Shown: positions 9,350 through 18,096, counted from the stretch's first letter. The stretch: 64,000 nt of DNA from Streptomyces sp. NRRL F-5135 (GCF_000719775.1 NZ_JOHR01000006.1:372001-436000); one strand, 5' to 3'. Numbers and translations: made by a program. Notes: generated by a model not told the origin, from the letters alone.

Positions 9350-9580
9350 GTGACTACTGTTCTGACCCCCGCGAGCCCGCTGACGGCGGCTGACCGCTGC
9401 GACCGCTGCGGCGCCCAGGCATATCTGCGCGTCCGCCTGTCCAGCGGTGGTGAGCTGCTCTTCTGTGCCCACCACGGGCGCAAGTTCGAGCCGGAACTCA
9501 AGAAGATCGCCGCGGAAATACAGGATGAGACCGACCGACTGACGGCCGTACCGGCCGGCGGCGGTGAAGAGGAACGCTGA
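9350..9580 (+). CDS. DUF7455-type small zinc-motif protein
   Basis: This is a small conserved actinobacterial protein of 76 residues. It starts at a GTG preceded by AGAGAAGAGGCG. Residues 16-45 hold paired metal-ligand motifs, CDRCGAQAY and FCAHHGRK, suggesting one zinc-ribbon-like site. The rest is a helical, charged C-terminus. Function is unknown; the family is cytosolic and found as a single gene near the sigma factor region in streptomycetes. It converges on the trypsin-like protease gene across a strong hairpin. Confidence 0.8.
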   Translation: MTTVLTPASPLTAADRCDRCGAQAYLRVRLSSGGELLFCAHHGRKFEPELKKIAAEIQDETDRLTAVPAGGGEEER

Positions 9581-9627
9581 CACCTCGCATCCGACGACGA
9601 GCCAGGCGCCGGTCCCGAGCCGGCCGA

Positions 9628-9660
9628 CGGGCGGCCACCCGCACAGCGGGTGGCCGCCCG
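9628..9660. terminator. Bidirectional hairpin terminator
   Basis: A perfect 15-bp stem (CGGGCGGCCACCCGC with its complement) and a 3-base loop lie between the convergent DUF7455 and protease genes. A further imperfect GACGA/TCGTC pairing extends the base. It lacks a long T tract, as is common in Streptomyces, and can serve both strands. Confidence 0.8.
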
Positions 9661-9696
9661 TTCTCGTCGGCGTGAGGCGTGCCTTTCCCCGCCCGG

Positions 9697-10542
9697 TCAG
9701 CCGCCATGGGCCCCGACGGCCTCGGCCACCAGCGGTACGTCGACCGTGATCCGCGTGTACACCCCCGGGCTCTCGGGGCGCCCGCAGCCGCTGCCCCAGG
9801 AGACGAGGCCGATGAGCCGTCCCTGGGCCACCAGCGGCCCGCCGCTGTCTCCCTGGCACGCGTCATGCCTGCCCCCGGGATCGCCCGCACAGAGCATCGT
9901 GGAGGGCTCGTAGCGGCCCCCTGAGCCGCCCGGGTAGGCCTTCCGGCACTCGGCGTCGTCCAGGACGGTCACGCGCGCCGCACGCAGCGCGTCGGCGTAC
10001 GTACCGCTACCGGTGGTGTCGCCCCAGCCGTAGACGTGCGCCTCGGTCCCAGGCTCGGTGACCGGGTTCCCCGGCTCCGCCGACCGGATCACATACCCCC
10101 TCGGCAGCGCCCGGGACAGCGTCACGACGGCGAGGTCCGACCTGTTGGTGTCCCGGTCGTAGGCGGGGTCCGTACGCACGGAGCGCACCGCGACCTCCCT
10201 CCCGCCGCCGCCACGCAGCCGCTCGCGGCCCGCGATGACCCGGAGGTCGCCGACCTCCTCCGGAGCGGCGCCGAGAACGTCGGAGCTCATGCAATGGGCC
10301 GCCGTCAGGACCTTCGTCGGCGCCACCACCACTCCTCCGCAGAACTGGCCCGCCCGCTTGGTGCCGAACCGGCCGACACTGGAGAGGGCCACGACCCAAG
10401 GACTGTCAGCGGTCCGCACCGGCTGGCCGCCGACAATCACCCGATCGGCCGCGGCGGGCGTGGGCGCGACGAGCGGAAGCGCGACCCCGGTGGCGACCAC
10501 GGCCAGCCCGCCGGTCAGCTTTCGGGCAAGGGAACGGCGCAT
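9697..10542 (-). CDS. Secreted trypsin-like serine protease (S1)
   Basis: This is an extracellular chymotrypsin-fold protease, 281 residues. A signal peptide (about 1-32, ending AAAD) precedes the mature-type N-terminus VIVGG at about residue 35, where activation cleavage would expose Val/Ile. The triad is visible: His in LTAAHC, Asp in RSDLAVV and Ser in QGDSGGPL. The Asp in DACQGDSGG at the S1 pocket position predicts trypsin-like Lys/Arg specificity. Cysteines pair as in trypsins (FCGG/AAHC, MLCAG, ACQGD, GSGCG). It lies alone, leftward, with a terminator at its 3' end. Substrates are unknown. Confidence 0.93.
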   Translation of the reverse strand: MRRSLARKLTGGLAVVATGVALPLVAPTPAAADRVIVGGQPVRTADSPWVVALSSVGRFGTKRAGQFCGGVVVAPTKVLTAAHCMSSDVLGAAPEEVGDLRVIAGRERLRGGGGREVAVRSVRTDPAYDRDTNRSDLAVVTLSRALPRGYVIRSAEPGNPVTEPGTEAHVYGWGDTTGSGTYADALRAARVTVLDDAECRKAYPGGSGGRYEPSTMLCAGDPGGRHDACQGDSGGPLVAQGRLIGLVSWGSGCGRPESPGVYTRITVDVPLVAEAVGAHGG

Positions 10543-10700
10543 TCGGGCTCCTGACTCTCCGGTTTACCTTGATATACCCAGAGTCACCCACTCAGTCGGG
10601 GCTCGCACCCCCGCGCACAGCGCGGGCCCGGATTCTCGGTGACATCCGGGCCCTCACATGTGCTTCCGCGCGCCCCCAGAACCACCCTCAGGACGCAACG

Positions 10701-10733
10701 CCGCGCCACCGGCGAGCCTGTGGTGCGGCGCGG
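10701..10733 (-). terminator. Probable hrdB terminator
   Basis: An imperfect GC-rich hairpin (CCGCGCCACC against GGTGCGGCGCGG, with a two-base bulge) lies about 20 bases after the hrdB stop. It has no T tract, so it is assigned from position and stem strength only. Confidence 0.5.
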
Positions 10734-10752
10734 GGTGGCCGGCCGGGTCCGG

Positions 10753-12300
10753 TCAGTCCAGGTAGTCCCGGAGCACCTGCGAACGCGACGGGTGGCGCAG
10801 CTTCGACATGGTCTTCGACTCGATCTGGCGGATGCGCTCACGCGTCACGCCGTAGACCTTGCCGATCTCGTCCAGCGTCTTGGGCTGACCGTCGGTGAGG
10901 CCGAAGCGCATGGAGACCACACCCGCCTCACGCTCGGAGAGCGTGTCGAGCACGGAGTGGAGCTGCTCCTGGAGGAGTGTGAAGCTCACGGCGTCGGCGG
11001 GCACGACCGCCTCGGAGTCCTCGATGAGGTCTCCGAACTCGCTGTCGCCGTCCTCGCCCAGCGGCGTGTGCAGCGAGATCGGCTCCCGGCCGTACTTCTG
11101 GACCTCGATGACCTTCTCGGGGGTCATGTCGAGCTCCTTGGCCAGCTCCTCCGGGGTGGGCTCGCGGCCCAGGTCCTGGAGCATCTGGCGCTGCACGCGG
11201 GCGAGCTTGTTGATGACCTCGACCATGTGCACCGGGATACGGATGGTGCGCGCCTGGTCCGCCATGGCGCGGGTGATCGCCTGCCGGATCCACCAGGTGG
11301 CGTACGTGGAGAACTTGTAGCCCTTGGTGTAGTCGAACTTCTCGACCGCGCGGATCAGGCCCAGGTTGCCCTCCTGGATCAGGTCCAGGAAGAGCATGCC
11401 GCGGCCGGTGTAGCGCTTGGCCAGCGAGACCACCAGCCGGAGGTTGGCCTCCAGCAGGTGGTTCTTGGCGCGGCGGCCGTCCTCGGCGATGATCTCCAGC
11501 TCGCGCTTGAGTTTGGGGGCGAGCTTGTCGGAGTTCGACAGCTTGTCCTCGGCGAACAGGCCGGCCTCGATGCGCTTGGCGAGCTCGACCTCCTGCTCGG
11601 CGTTGAGGAGCGGGACCTTGCCGATCTGCTTCAGGTAGTCCTTGACCGGGTCGGCGGTGGCACCGGCGACGGCCACCTGCTGGGCCGGCGCGTCGTCCTC
11701 GTCGTCGTCGGAGAGGACGAAGCCCTTGTTCTCGCCCTCGGGCTCCTCGTCCTCGCCCTTGACGACGGGTACCTCGTCGGTCGGCTCCTCGCCGTCGATG
11801 AGGTCCTCGACGTCCTTCTTGGCGACGGTCTTCTTCGCGGTCGTCTTCTTGGCCGCGGTCTTCTTGACCGTGGCCTTCTTGGCGGCGGACTTCTTGGCCG
11901 CGGCCTTCTTGGCGGGCGCGGCCGGCTCTCCGGCCGCGGCGTCCACGGTCCCCGCGGCGGGGGCCGCCGTGGCGGCGACGGTCTTCGCCGCGGCCGTCTT
12001 GGCGGCGACGGTCTTGGTGGCGGTGCGCTTGACCGGGCTCTTCGCTGCGACGCTCTTGCGGGTGCGCTTCGGCGACTCCGCGGCACTGACCATCAGCGTC
12101 ACACCCTCTTCCTCCAGAATCTGGTTGAGGCTGCGCAGAACATTTTTCCACTGGGTTGGCGGAATCTGGTCGGCCTCGAAGGCGCGACGCACGTCATCGC
12201 CGGCGATCTGCCCATCAGCCTTTCCCCGCTCGATGAGCGCCATCACAGACTCGGACTCGGCGATCTCCGGCGGGAGCGTACGGGATGTGCTGGCCGACAC
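10753..12300 (-). CDS. hrdB: Principal RNA polymerase sigma factor HrdB
   Basis: This is the essential housekeeping sigma-70 factor, 515 residues, starting at GTG 12300 ([16 protein letters not shown], preceded by GAGAGGTTGTTC). An N-terminal region 1 is followed by an Ala/Lys-rich, histone-tail-like segment (about 80-165, [15 protein letters not shown] repeats). An acidic stretch ([11 protein letters not shown]) comes next. The conserved core runs from region 1.2 ([16 protein letters not shown]) through 2.4 ([20 protein letters not shown]) and 3 to 4.2 ([20 protein letters not shown]). The core is nearly identical to other streptomycete HrdB proteins. The gene lies directly downstream of whiH, separated by that gene's terminator. 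Confidence 0.97.
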   Translation of the reverse strand: MSASTSRTLPPEIAESESVMALIERGKADGQIAGDDVRRAFEADQIPPTQWKNVLRSLNQILEEEGVTLMVSAAESPKRTRKSVAAKSPVKRTATKTVAAKTAAAKTVAATAAPAAGTVDAAAGEPAAPAKKAAAKKSAAKKATVKKTAAKKTTAKKTVAKKDVEDLIDGEEPTDEVPVVKGEDEEPEGENKGFVLSDDDEDDAPAQQVAVAGATADPVKDYLKQIGKVPLLNAEQEVELAKRIEAGLFAEDKLSNSDKLAPKLKRELEIIAEDGRRAKNHLLEANLRLVVSLAKRYTGRGMLFLDLIQEGNLGLIRAVEKFDYTKGYKFSTYATWWIRQAITRAMADQARTIRIPVHMVEVINKLARVQRQMLQDLGREPTPEELAKELDMTPEKVIEVQKYGREPISLHTPLGEDGDSEFGDLIEDSEAVVPADAVSFTLLQEQLHSVLDTLSEREAGVVSMRFGLTDGQPKTLDEIGKVYGVTRERIRQIESKTMSKLRHPSRSQVLRDYLD

Positions 12301-12639
12301 GAACAACCTCTCGGAACGATGGGAACGGCTTCCGGCCCCGCCCAGGATCGGGTCGGAGCCGACGACCGTCGACTGGGGATGGGCCGACGGCGCGGGCTTG
12401 GACCTCGGGGGTGAATACAGCGCCATACGCGGCGGCCGTATTCCCTCCTCGGCTGTCACCTCTTAGGTCATCGCGCTGGCTCGAGGAGTGTTACGCCCAA
12501 TCCACGTGGCCCGAGTCACACCCCATATGCGACAAACCATCCAGGGGTGCGTTTAAGGCCCCACAATCGCGTCGCCGGACCCCCCGGGTCCGGCGACACA
12601 CGATGCGTACGCCCCGTACGCCCCCGACTGGGCCCGTGA
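12301..12639 (-). other. hrdB promoter region with the whiH terminator hairpin
   Basis: This 339-base gap lies between the whiH stop and the hrdB start. At 12571-12597 a perfect 12-bp stem (GTCGCCGGACCC, loop CCC) follows whiH and should end its transcript; GCGTACG/CGTACGC at 12605-12621 forms a smaller stem. The remaining 270 bases must hold the hrdB promoters. On the minus strand GGGAAT near 12445 resembles a sigma-R -35, but I find no properly spaced GTT, so I do not claim a site. Confidence 0.55.
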
Positions 12640-13527
12640 TCAGTGCTCGCGGGGCGCCGGAACGACGCGCTCCACCTCGGGCTGGACGGTGAGCAGTTGA
12701 CGCATGGCCGATTCGGCACCAGACGCGTCACCCCCGGCGAGGGCGTCGACGATCCGCGCGTGGTGGGCGAGCGAGGCATCGGTGGGACGGTCGCATCCGG
12801 TGACCGGGCCGCCGGAGACCTGGAGCGCGGCGGAGACGATCCCCGAAAGGTGCTCCAGCATCCGGTTCCCGGCGAGCTGGATCAGCAGGGAGTGGAACTC
12901 GGCGTCCGCACGGGCGAAGGTGATGGCATCACCCTGGGTGAGGGCGTGCCTCATGATCCCCACCATGTCGGAGAGGCGCTGCTGGGCGTCCGCCCGGCCG
13001 TGCCCGGCCGCCAGGCGTGCGGCGAGCGGCTCGATCGTCCAGCGCAGCTCGCTCAGCTCACGCCGCTGGTCGTCCCGCTGCGGCCCGAACGCGCGCCACT
13101 CGATGATGTCGGGGTCCAGCAGGTTCCAGTCGCTCACCGGCCGGACCCGGGTGCCGACATTGGGGCGGGCGCTGACGAGGCCCTTGGCCTCGAGGACGCG
13201 CAGCGACTCCCGCACCACCGTGCGGGAGACCTCGAAGCGCTGGCCGATCTCCTCCGGCACGAGCGGCCGGTCGGCACCCAGATCGCCGGAGACGATCATC
13301 TGGCCGAGCTGCTGGACGAGTTGGCCGTGCAGGCCGCGGCCGCGGCTGGTCGTCGACCGCCGCCCCACCCGGCCCAGATCGGTGTCGGCACCCTCCCAGA
13401 CGGGGGTGGCCACGCGGTCGCCGACGGACGTCTCCGCGTAGGGGTAGCGGTCGAGTTCACCCGAGTCGGCGAGGCCGGTGTCGACGGAGCGGGCGGCGGT
13501 CATCATGGTGTGCGCAAGGGTACTCAC
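12640..13527 (-). CDS. whiH: Sporulation regulator WhiH (GntR/FadR family)
   Basis: This regulator of sporulation septation in aerial hyphae has 295 residues from GTG 13527 (VSTLAHTMMTAARS, preceded by AAAGGA). The N-terminal winged HTH is LHGQLVQQLGQMIVSGDLG through FEVSRTVVRESLRVLEAKGL and VSARPNVGTRV. The C-terminal FadR-type all-helical ligand domain has metal-site-like residues (DAEFHSLLIQLAGNRML, HHARIVDALAGGD). Identification rests on the near-invariant HTH wording, the position next to hrdB, and a sigma-WhiG-type promoter 93-118 bases upstream. WhiH in S. coelicolor depends on sigma-WhiG and represses itself. The natural ligand is unknown. Confidence 0.92.
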   Translation of the reverse strand: MSTLAHTMMTAARSVDTGLADSGELDRYPYAETSVGDRVATPVWEGADTDLGRVGRRSTTSRGRGLHGQLVQQLGQMIVSGDLGADRPLVPEEIGQRFEVSRTVVRESLRVLEAKGLVSARPNVGTRVRPVSDWNLLDPDIIEWRAFGPQRDDQRRELSELRWTIEPLAARLAAGHGRADAQQRLSDMVGIMRHALTQGDAITFARADAEFHSLLIQLAGNRMLEHLSGIVSAALQVSGGPVTGCDRPTDASLAHHARIVDALAGGDASGAESAMRQLLTVQPEVERVVPAPREH

Positions 13528-13619
13528 GCATCCTTTGTCGGCGTTGCTCCCACCACCCTTGAGGTCTTTGGTGAAAAGCACACGAAAGGGTGATCGGCGC
13601 CCGCCCTTCAATTGACGCC

Positions 13620-13645
13620 TTATCGGAAAGAAGCGGGCTTTTTCA
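13620..13645 (-). promoter_or_regulatory. Sigma-WhiG-type promoter of whiH
   Basis: On the minus strand, TGAA (13645-13642), a 15-base spacer and CCGATAA (13626-13620) match the flagellar-type sigma-WhiG consensus of TAAA, about 15-16 bases, then GCCGATAA. The site points at whiH, leaving a leader of roughly 85 bases. It agrees with the known dependence of whiH on whiG. Confidence 0.75.
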
Positions 13646-13687
13646 GGGGAGTTATGGGCAGGAAGGCACGATATGGCTGATTTTCAG

Positions 13688-15598
13688 TCACCAACGGACT
13701 CTGCGGGAAAGGCCGATGAACAGATACGCGCACAGCAGGGCCGTCAGCGACAACGCCAGTGCCAGGGCGACCGGTTGGGCGAGGAGCCCGGACAGGACCG
13801 GCAGCCACCGGTCGACCTGGTGCGACCAGTCCAGCCAGGCCGCCCAGCCGCTCTCGTGCAACCTGCGCGTGAACCCGGCGGCGGTACGCACGGACGGACC
13901 GTCGAGCACCGTCCGGAGAAGGGGAACGACCACCGTCGGCACGACGACGACCGAGGCCACGCCGGCCATCGTGATCCGGAACACCCCCGCGCCCAACAGC
14001 CCCACCCAGCCGCAGCCGACGGCCAGCGCCGCCCAATCCGCGGCGAGTTCGGGCCAGTTGCCAGGGACGGGGACGGCGTCCGCGCCGTACACCAGGCGCA
14101 GCGCGCCGAGGTCGGCCGCCGCCGTGACGAGTGCGAGGAGCAAGGCCGCTCCCGCCGTGACGGCGAGTTTGGCGAGCAGCAGGCCCAGTCGGCGCGGCAC
14201 GCAGCCGCGCGCTTCGGCCAGGGCGGGATAGCGGAACTCCTCGCCGAACGAGAGCGCGCCGAGCAGTCCGGCCCCCAAGGCGGCGGGCGGCAGCGGCAGG
14301 AGCGCCGGCCAGGCGGCGAACAGGTCCGGAAGCGGCGTGCGGCCGGCGCGGGCGAGCGGGACGGCGATCAGGACGGACGGGACGAGGACGGCGGCAACGG
14401 CGAGAAGGGCGGCGGGAGTACCGAACATCCGGCGGAGTTCGTACCGCACCGGCCGGAGCGGACCGCGGACCGGGCGGCCGAGCCCTGGCGGCGTGAACCG
14501 ACCGCCGCCGGGGCGGTCGTCACGGCCGTCCGCGGACCTCGGTCGGCGGACGCCCCTTTCGCGCCGGGCGTCGCCGGGCGTGCCACCGCGCGGGTGCGCG
14601 TGCGGGGAACCGTCCGCACGGCCGGGGTCGGGGCGCGGCACGCGCACCGCCCGGTCGTCCGTACCGGGGGCCGGCGCGGGCCCGGGGACGAGGCCCGGCG
14701 AGGGGGCGGAACCCGGCGCGGGGACGCCGGCGTCCCCGATCTCGTCGGCGAGCTGGTGGACCAGCACGCCGTGCCGGAACGCGGTCTCGCCGATCTCCGG
14801 GCAGCTGCTTCCGTAGACGGTGATCCGGCTGCCCGCCTCCGTGACGACCTCGACGGAGCGCCTGCGGGCCCGGGCCTCGCGGCTGAGAGCGTCCGCGAGG
14901 CGGGCCGCGTGCGGCGTCCTGACCGCGACGCGCGGGCGCAGTCTGGTGCGCGCGAAGGAGGCGACGTCCTGGGCGGCGACGAGACGCCCCGCGTCCAGGG
15001 TGACCACGTGATCGGCGGTGCGGGCGGCCTCCTTGGGGTCGGCGGTCGTGTACAGAACCGTGCCGCCCTGGCCGGCATGCGCCCGCAACAGCCCGAACAG
15101 CCAACCGCTCTCGCGCGGTGAGAGACCCGCCGAGGGAGCGTCGAGCAGCAGTGTGTGCGGATCGCCCAACAGGGCACAGGCGAGCCCGAGTCGGCGGTCC
15201 ATGCCGAGGGAAAGGGTGCCCAGGCGTTCACCCCGCAGCGCACCGAGGCCCATGATGTCGAGGAGTTCGTCGGCACGCGCCGCGGGGACACCGACGGCCG
15301 CCGCCAACATCCGCAGCTGGCCACGGGCCGTTCGCGCCGGATGGCCCGGCACGTCGCCGAGGAGCACTCCGATCTCGCGGCAGGGACGGCTGAGACGGTG
15401 GAGCGGACGACCGCGGAACAGGGTCGTCCCACGCCCCGGTTCGAGGTCGAGCATGAGCCGCAGCGCGGTCGTCTTGCCCGCACCGGGGGCGCCGAGAAGG
15501 GCCGTCACGGAGCCCGGGGGCGCCTCGAAGCTCAGATTGTCGACGGCGCGCGGGAGGTCTCGACGGGGTTCGCTGGTCAGTCCGATCGCCTGGAGCAT
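13688..15598 (-). CDS. ABC transporter, ATPase fused to membrane domain
   Basis: The predicted export-type ABC half-transporter has 636 residues, starting at ATG 15598. The N-terminal ATPase has Walker A GAPGAGKTTA, signature LSLGMDRRLGL (degenerate LSGGQ) and Walker B TLLLDAPSAGLSP; the usual Glu after Walker B is Ala (LLLDAP), so hydrolysis may be weak. A Pro/Arg/Gly-rich linker (about 300-385) leads to a C-terminal ABC-2-like domain with about six helices (LLAVAAVLVPSVLIAVPLA, LLLALVTAAADLGALRLVY, others). Transporters of this sort usually have separate permease genes, so the one-chain layout is notable. It stands directly upstream of whiH on the same strand. The substrate is unknown. Confidence 0.85.
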   Translation of the reverse strand: MLQAIGLTSEPRRDLPRAVDNLSFEAPPGSVTALLGAPGAGKTTALRLMLDLEPGRGTTLFRGRPLHRLSRPCREIGVLLGDVPGHPARTARGQLRMLAAAVGVPAARADELLDIMGLGALRGERLGTLSLGMDRRLGLACALLGDPHTLLLDAPSAGLSPRESGWLFGLLRAHAGQGGTVLYTTADPKEAARTADHVVTLDAGRLVAAQDVASFARTRLRPRVAVRTPHAARLADALSREARARRRSVEVVTEAGSRITVYGSSCPEIGETAFRHGVLVHQLADEIGDAGVPAPGSAPSPGLVPGPAPAPGTDDRAVRVPRPDPGRADGSPHAHPRGGTPGDARRERGVRRPRSADGRDDRPGGGRFTPPGLGRPVRGPLRPVRYELRRMFGTPAALLAVAAVLVPSVLIAVPLARAGRTPLPDLFAAWPALLPLPPAALGAGLLGALSFGEEFRYPALAEARGCVPRRLGLLLAKLAVTAGAALLLALVTAAADLGALRLVYGADAVPVPGNWPELAADWAALAVGCGWVGLLGAGVFRITMAGVASVVVVPTVVVPLLRTVLDGPSVRTAAGFTRRLHESGWAAWLDWSHQVDRWLPVLSGLLAQPVALALALSLTALLCAYLFIGLSRRVRW

Positions 15599-15761
15599 CG
15601 CTTCTCTCGCGGGAGATGGGACCACTCGGACGCTGAGTGGACACCGCAGCAAGATAACGCTATATGTCAGACTTTCAGCGCAATAGCGGTGTCCCGGGTG
15701 TGGAGTGTCCCCGCACCGGGCCGTTCCCGACGGCAGCGGCGGCCGGGAACGGGGGCCGGTG

Positions 15762-16526
15762 TCAGACCTCGGGACGCAGCATGGGCGGGTTGAGGATGGT
15801 CGCCCCGCCCGCCCGGAACAACTGCGCGGGCCGGCCGCCCTGCCGGGTCGTGGTCCCGCCCGACGGGACCAGGAACCCCGGTGTTCCCGTGACCTTGCGG
15901 TGGAAGTTGCGCGGATCGAGCGCCACACCCCACACCGCCTCGTACACGCGCCGCAACTCGCCGACGGTGAACTCGGGCGGGCAGAACGCCGTGGCGAGGG
16001 AGGAGTACTCGATCTTCGAGCGGGCCCGCTCCACCCCGTCCGCGAGGATCCGCGCGTGGTCGAACGCGAGCTGCGCCGTCTGCTCGCCCTCTCTCGCGTA
16101 CCCGCCCTCCGCACTGAGCAGGTCCTCGACCGGCGCCCAGCGGGCGCTGTTCGCGTCGCCCCCCGCGCGTGGCGCGGGCAGGTCGGGCGAGAGCGCCAGA
16201 TGGGCCACGCTGACGACCCGCATCCTCGGATCGCGCTCCGGGTCACCGTAGGTGGCGAGCTGCTCGAGATGGGCGGCGCTCCCCGGTGCCGAGGAGACCT
16301 CGTCGTGAGCGCACAGGCCCGTCTCCTCGGTCAGCTCCCGCGCCGCCGCCGCTGCCAGGTCCTCGTCACCGCGGACGAACCCGCCGGGCAACGCCCACCG
16401 CCCCTGGAACGGCGGCTCCCCGCGCCGGACGACGAGCGCGCACAGCGCGTGTCGGCGCACGGTGAGCACGACCAGATCGACGGTGACGGCGAAGGGCGGG
16501 AAGGCCGATGGGTCGTAGGGCGACAT
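15762..16526 (-). CDS. NUDIX protein with C-terminal winged helix (NrtR-like)
   Basis: This protein of 254 residues has a NUDIX fold (about 10-150) joined to a C-terminal winged helix (about 165-254, ending in VTGTPGFLVP and GRPAQLFRAG), the NrtR layout of NAD-metabolism repressors that sense ADP-ribose. The Nudix box at 49-71 is complete (GGFVRGDED then RELTEETGL), so catalysis may be kept, unlike some pure regulators. The start at 16526 is chosen because a -10 TATGAT ends six bases before it, predicting a leaderless mRNA. A palindrome overlapping that promoter suggests autoregulation. No NAD gene is adjacent, so regulator against ADP-ribose pyrophosphatase remains open. Confidence 0.8.
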   Translation of the reverse strand: MSPYDPSAFPPFAVTVDLVVLTVRRHALCALVVRRGEPPFQGRWALPGGFVRGDEDLAAAAARELTEETGLCAHDEVSSAPGSAAHLEQLATYGDPERDPRMRVVSVAHLALSPDLPAPRAGGDANSARWAPVEDLLSAEGGYAREGEQTAQLAFDHARILADGVERARSKIEYSSLATAFCPPEFTVGELRRVYEAVWGVALDPRNFHRKVTGTPGFLVPSGGTTTRQGGRPAQLFRAGGATILNPPMLRPEV

Positions 16527-16532
16527 GCGGCG

Positions 16533-16556
16533 ATCATAGTCGTCTGCCTGACGATA
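16533..16556 (-). promoter_or_regulatory. Leaderless promoter with overlapping palindrome
   Basis: On the minus strand a perfect -10 TATGAT (16538-16533) sits six bases before the ATG at 16526, placing the transcription start at or next to the start codon. Immediately upstream, TATCGTC and GACGACTA form an imperfect palindrome (16537-16556, 5-base core spacer) between -10 and -35. Its position suits repression by the NrtR-like product; this is inference. Confidence 0.55.
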
Positions 16557-16667
16557 AACACTCCTTCCGTTCAAGGTACCGAGCACTTCTTCGCCGTCCC
16601 CGCGCCCCCTCGCGGCACGGCTCAGTCCGGGCGCCGTCCCGTCAGCGGACAGCCGGGCGCTCAGCGC

Positions 16668-17984
16668 TCACCTGCCGCTCCTGGTGCCGCGCCTGCCGGT
16701 CCGCCCCCGCGCCCGCTCCGGGGCCGTCGTCGCGCCGGGACGTGGCCCCGCGGCCGGGAGGGCCTTGCGTACGGAGCCAGGAGGGGCCGGGCGCGGCCCC
16801 GGCCGTCCGGACTTCGGGCGCGCCGCGCGCTGTCCGTGGCGGGCGCGCTCCTGCCGCTCCGAGCGCAGACAACGGCGCAGCGCTTCCGGATCGAGCCCTT
16901 CGTTGCACGCCTGGTGGAGCAGCTGGGCGAAGACGTACCGGGGGTCGATCCGCAGGGCGAGCGCGAGAGCGACCCGGGCGGCCGGCTCGTCGCCGGTGGA
17001 CCAGGAGACCCACGCCGCGAGGGTCAGCGGAGCCGTGGCGTACTCGCCGTACGGGCCGACGCAGCGGCGGGCCAACGTGCGCCAGAGACGTAACGCGGGT
17101 GCCGCCTCGGAGCCTTCCATCCACTCGGCCGCGCGGTCCCGGGTCTCCCGGTCCTGAAGGCCGACGATGACGGCCGCGGCCTCGTCATGGCCGATGAGCC
17201 GGTCGTCCTCGGCGTCCTGGTCGGTGCGGCCCGTGGCGGGCACCGGTGCCTGCGACAACCGCTCCATCAGCGATTCCGCCAGCTTCAGGGTTTCCTCCGC
17301 GACCTGTTTCCGGCCGGCTCCGGCCAGGATCCTGGGCACCAGCGCCGCCCCCGCGTCGTCCAGGGCCCGCGCCTGGTCCTCCGCCTCCGCGGCGGGCCAC
17401 GGCGCCAGCCGTGCCTCCATCTCCCGCAGCGAGCCGCGCACCCGCACCCCGGCGTAGGCGGCGGCCGCGGCCATCACCGATGTGCCCGGCAGGGCGAGGC
17501 CCGTCCCTTCGGGCGGGCAGCAGCGGACGTCCGGACAGCAGTAGGACCAGAAGCGGCCCTCCGAGATGCACAGCACCTCGTAGACGGGGACGTCGAGGCT
17601 TCCGCACGCGGTGCGCAGCCGCTGCGCCAGGGGGCGCAGGCGCTCCATCACCCGCCGGCCCGTCTCTCCTTCCGCGGGGTCCTGGCAGAGGAAGGCGACG
17701 ATGCCGTCGGGCCGGGGGCCACGCCGCTCGCTCCCCTCGATCAGGCACTCGGCGAGTTGCTCGGCCACCGGCGCCCATTCCTGCGGCGCCCGCGGGATGC
17801 CGAGCCTGAGCCGCCCTCCGAAGCGGCCCCGCTCGCCGTGCAGCGCGACCATGACGATGGAGTCGGTGGGGTGGAAGCCGAGCAGATACGGCAGCGCGTC
17901 GGCGAGTTCCGCCGGGCTGCGCAGCGTGATCTGCTGCCCGTCGGCGGATCCGGTCGGTTCGTGGGGTTCACGGTGCTGGTTCAT
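16668..17984 (-). CDS. DUF4192 domain protein
   Basis: This is a cytosolic actinobacterial protein of unknown function, 438 residues, starting at ATG 17984 (MNQHREPHEPTG). The DUF4192 domain (about 18-330) begins with the family opening ITLRSPAELADALPYLLGFHPTDSIVMVAL. It includes FWSYCCPDVRCCPPEG and a C-terminal helical region (AAWVSWSTGDEPAARVALALAL, YVFAQLLHQACNEGLDPEAL). A basic Arg/Pro tail of about 75 residues follows. It is divergent from recQ, and the intergenic space carries paired DnaA-box-like sites; that pairing may point to replication or repair, but no function is known. Confidence 0.88.
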   Translation of the reverse strand: MNQHREPHEPTGSADGQQITLRSPAELADALPYLLGFHPTDSIVMVALHGERGRFGGRLRLGIPRAPQEWAPVAEQLAECLIEGSERRGPRPDGIVAFLCQDPAEGETGRRVMERLRPLAQRLRTACGSLDVPVYEVLCISEGRFWSYCCPDVRCCPPEGTGLALPGTSVMAAAAAYAGVRVRGSLREMEARLAPWPAAEAEDQARALDDAGAALVPRILAGAGRKQVAEETLKLAESLMERLSQAPVPATGRTDQDAEDDRLIGHDEAAAVIVGLQDRETRDRAAEWMEGSEAAPALRLWRTLARRCVGPYGEYATAPLTLAAWVSWSTGDEPAARVALALALRIDPRYVFAQLLHQACNEGLDPEALRRCLRSERQERARHGQRAARPKSGRPGPRPAPPGSVRKALPAAGPRPGATTAPERARGRTGRRGTRSGR

Positions 17985-18015
17985 GGCACGACCGTCCCGC
18001 ATCGGCCGCGCTCCC

Positions 18016-18057
18016 GCGACCCCTGTGGATAACTGTTGTCCACAGGCTCGGGGTCGC
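18016..18057. promoter_or_regulatory. Inverted pair of DnaA-box-like sites within a hairpin
   Basis: TGTGGATAA (18024-18032) and TTGTCCACA (18036-18044) are two DnaA-box sequences facing each other; TTGTCCACA is the preferred Streptomyces box. Outer arms GCGACCCC (18016-18023) and GGGGTCGC (18050-18057) extend the symmetry, so the region could also fold as a stem. It lies between the divergent DUF4192 and recQ starts and so could control both or titrate DnaA. Confidence 0.6.
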
Positions 18058-18096
18058 GTTGGCGCGGTGTCGGAGTCATCGGGTTGCATGGGGGGC

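Noticed and set aside
12571..12597. Perfect palindrome as an attachment site or operator
   Set aside because: Its place directly behind whiH and its stem-loop shape fit a terminator better.
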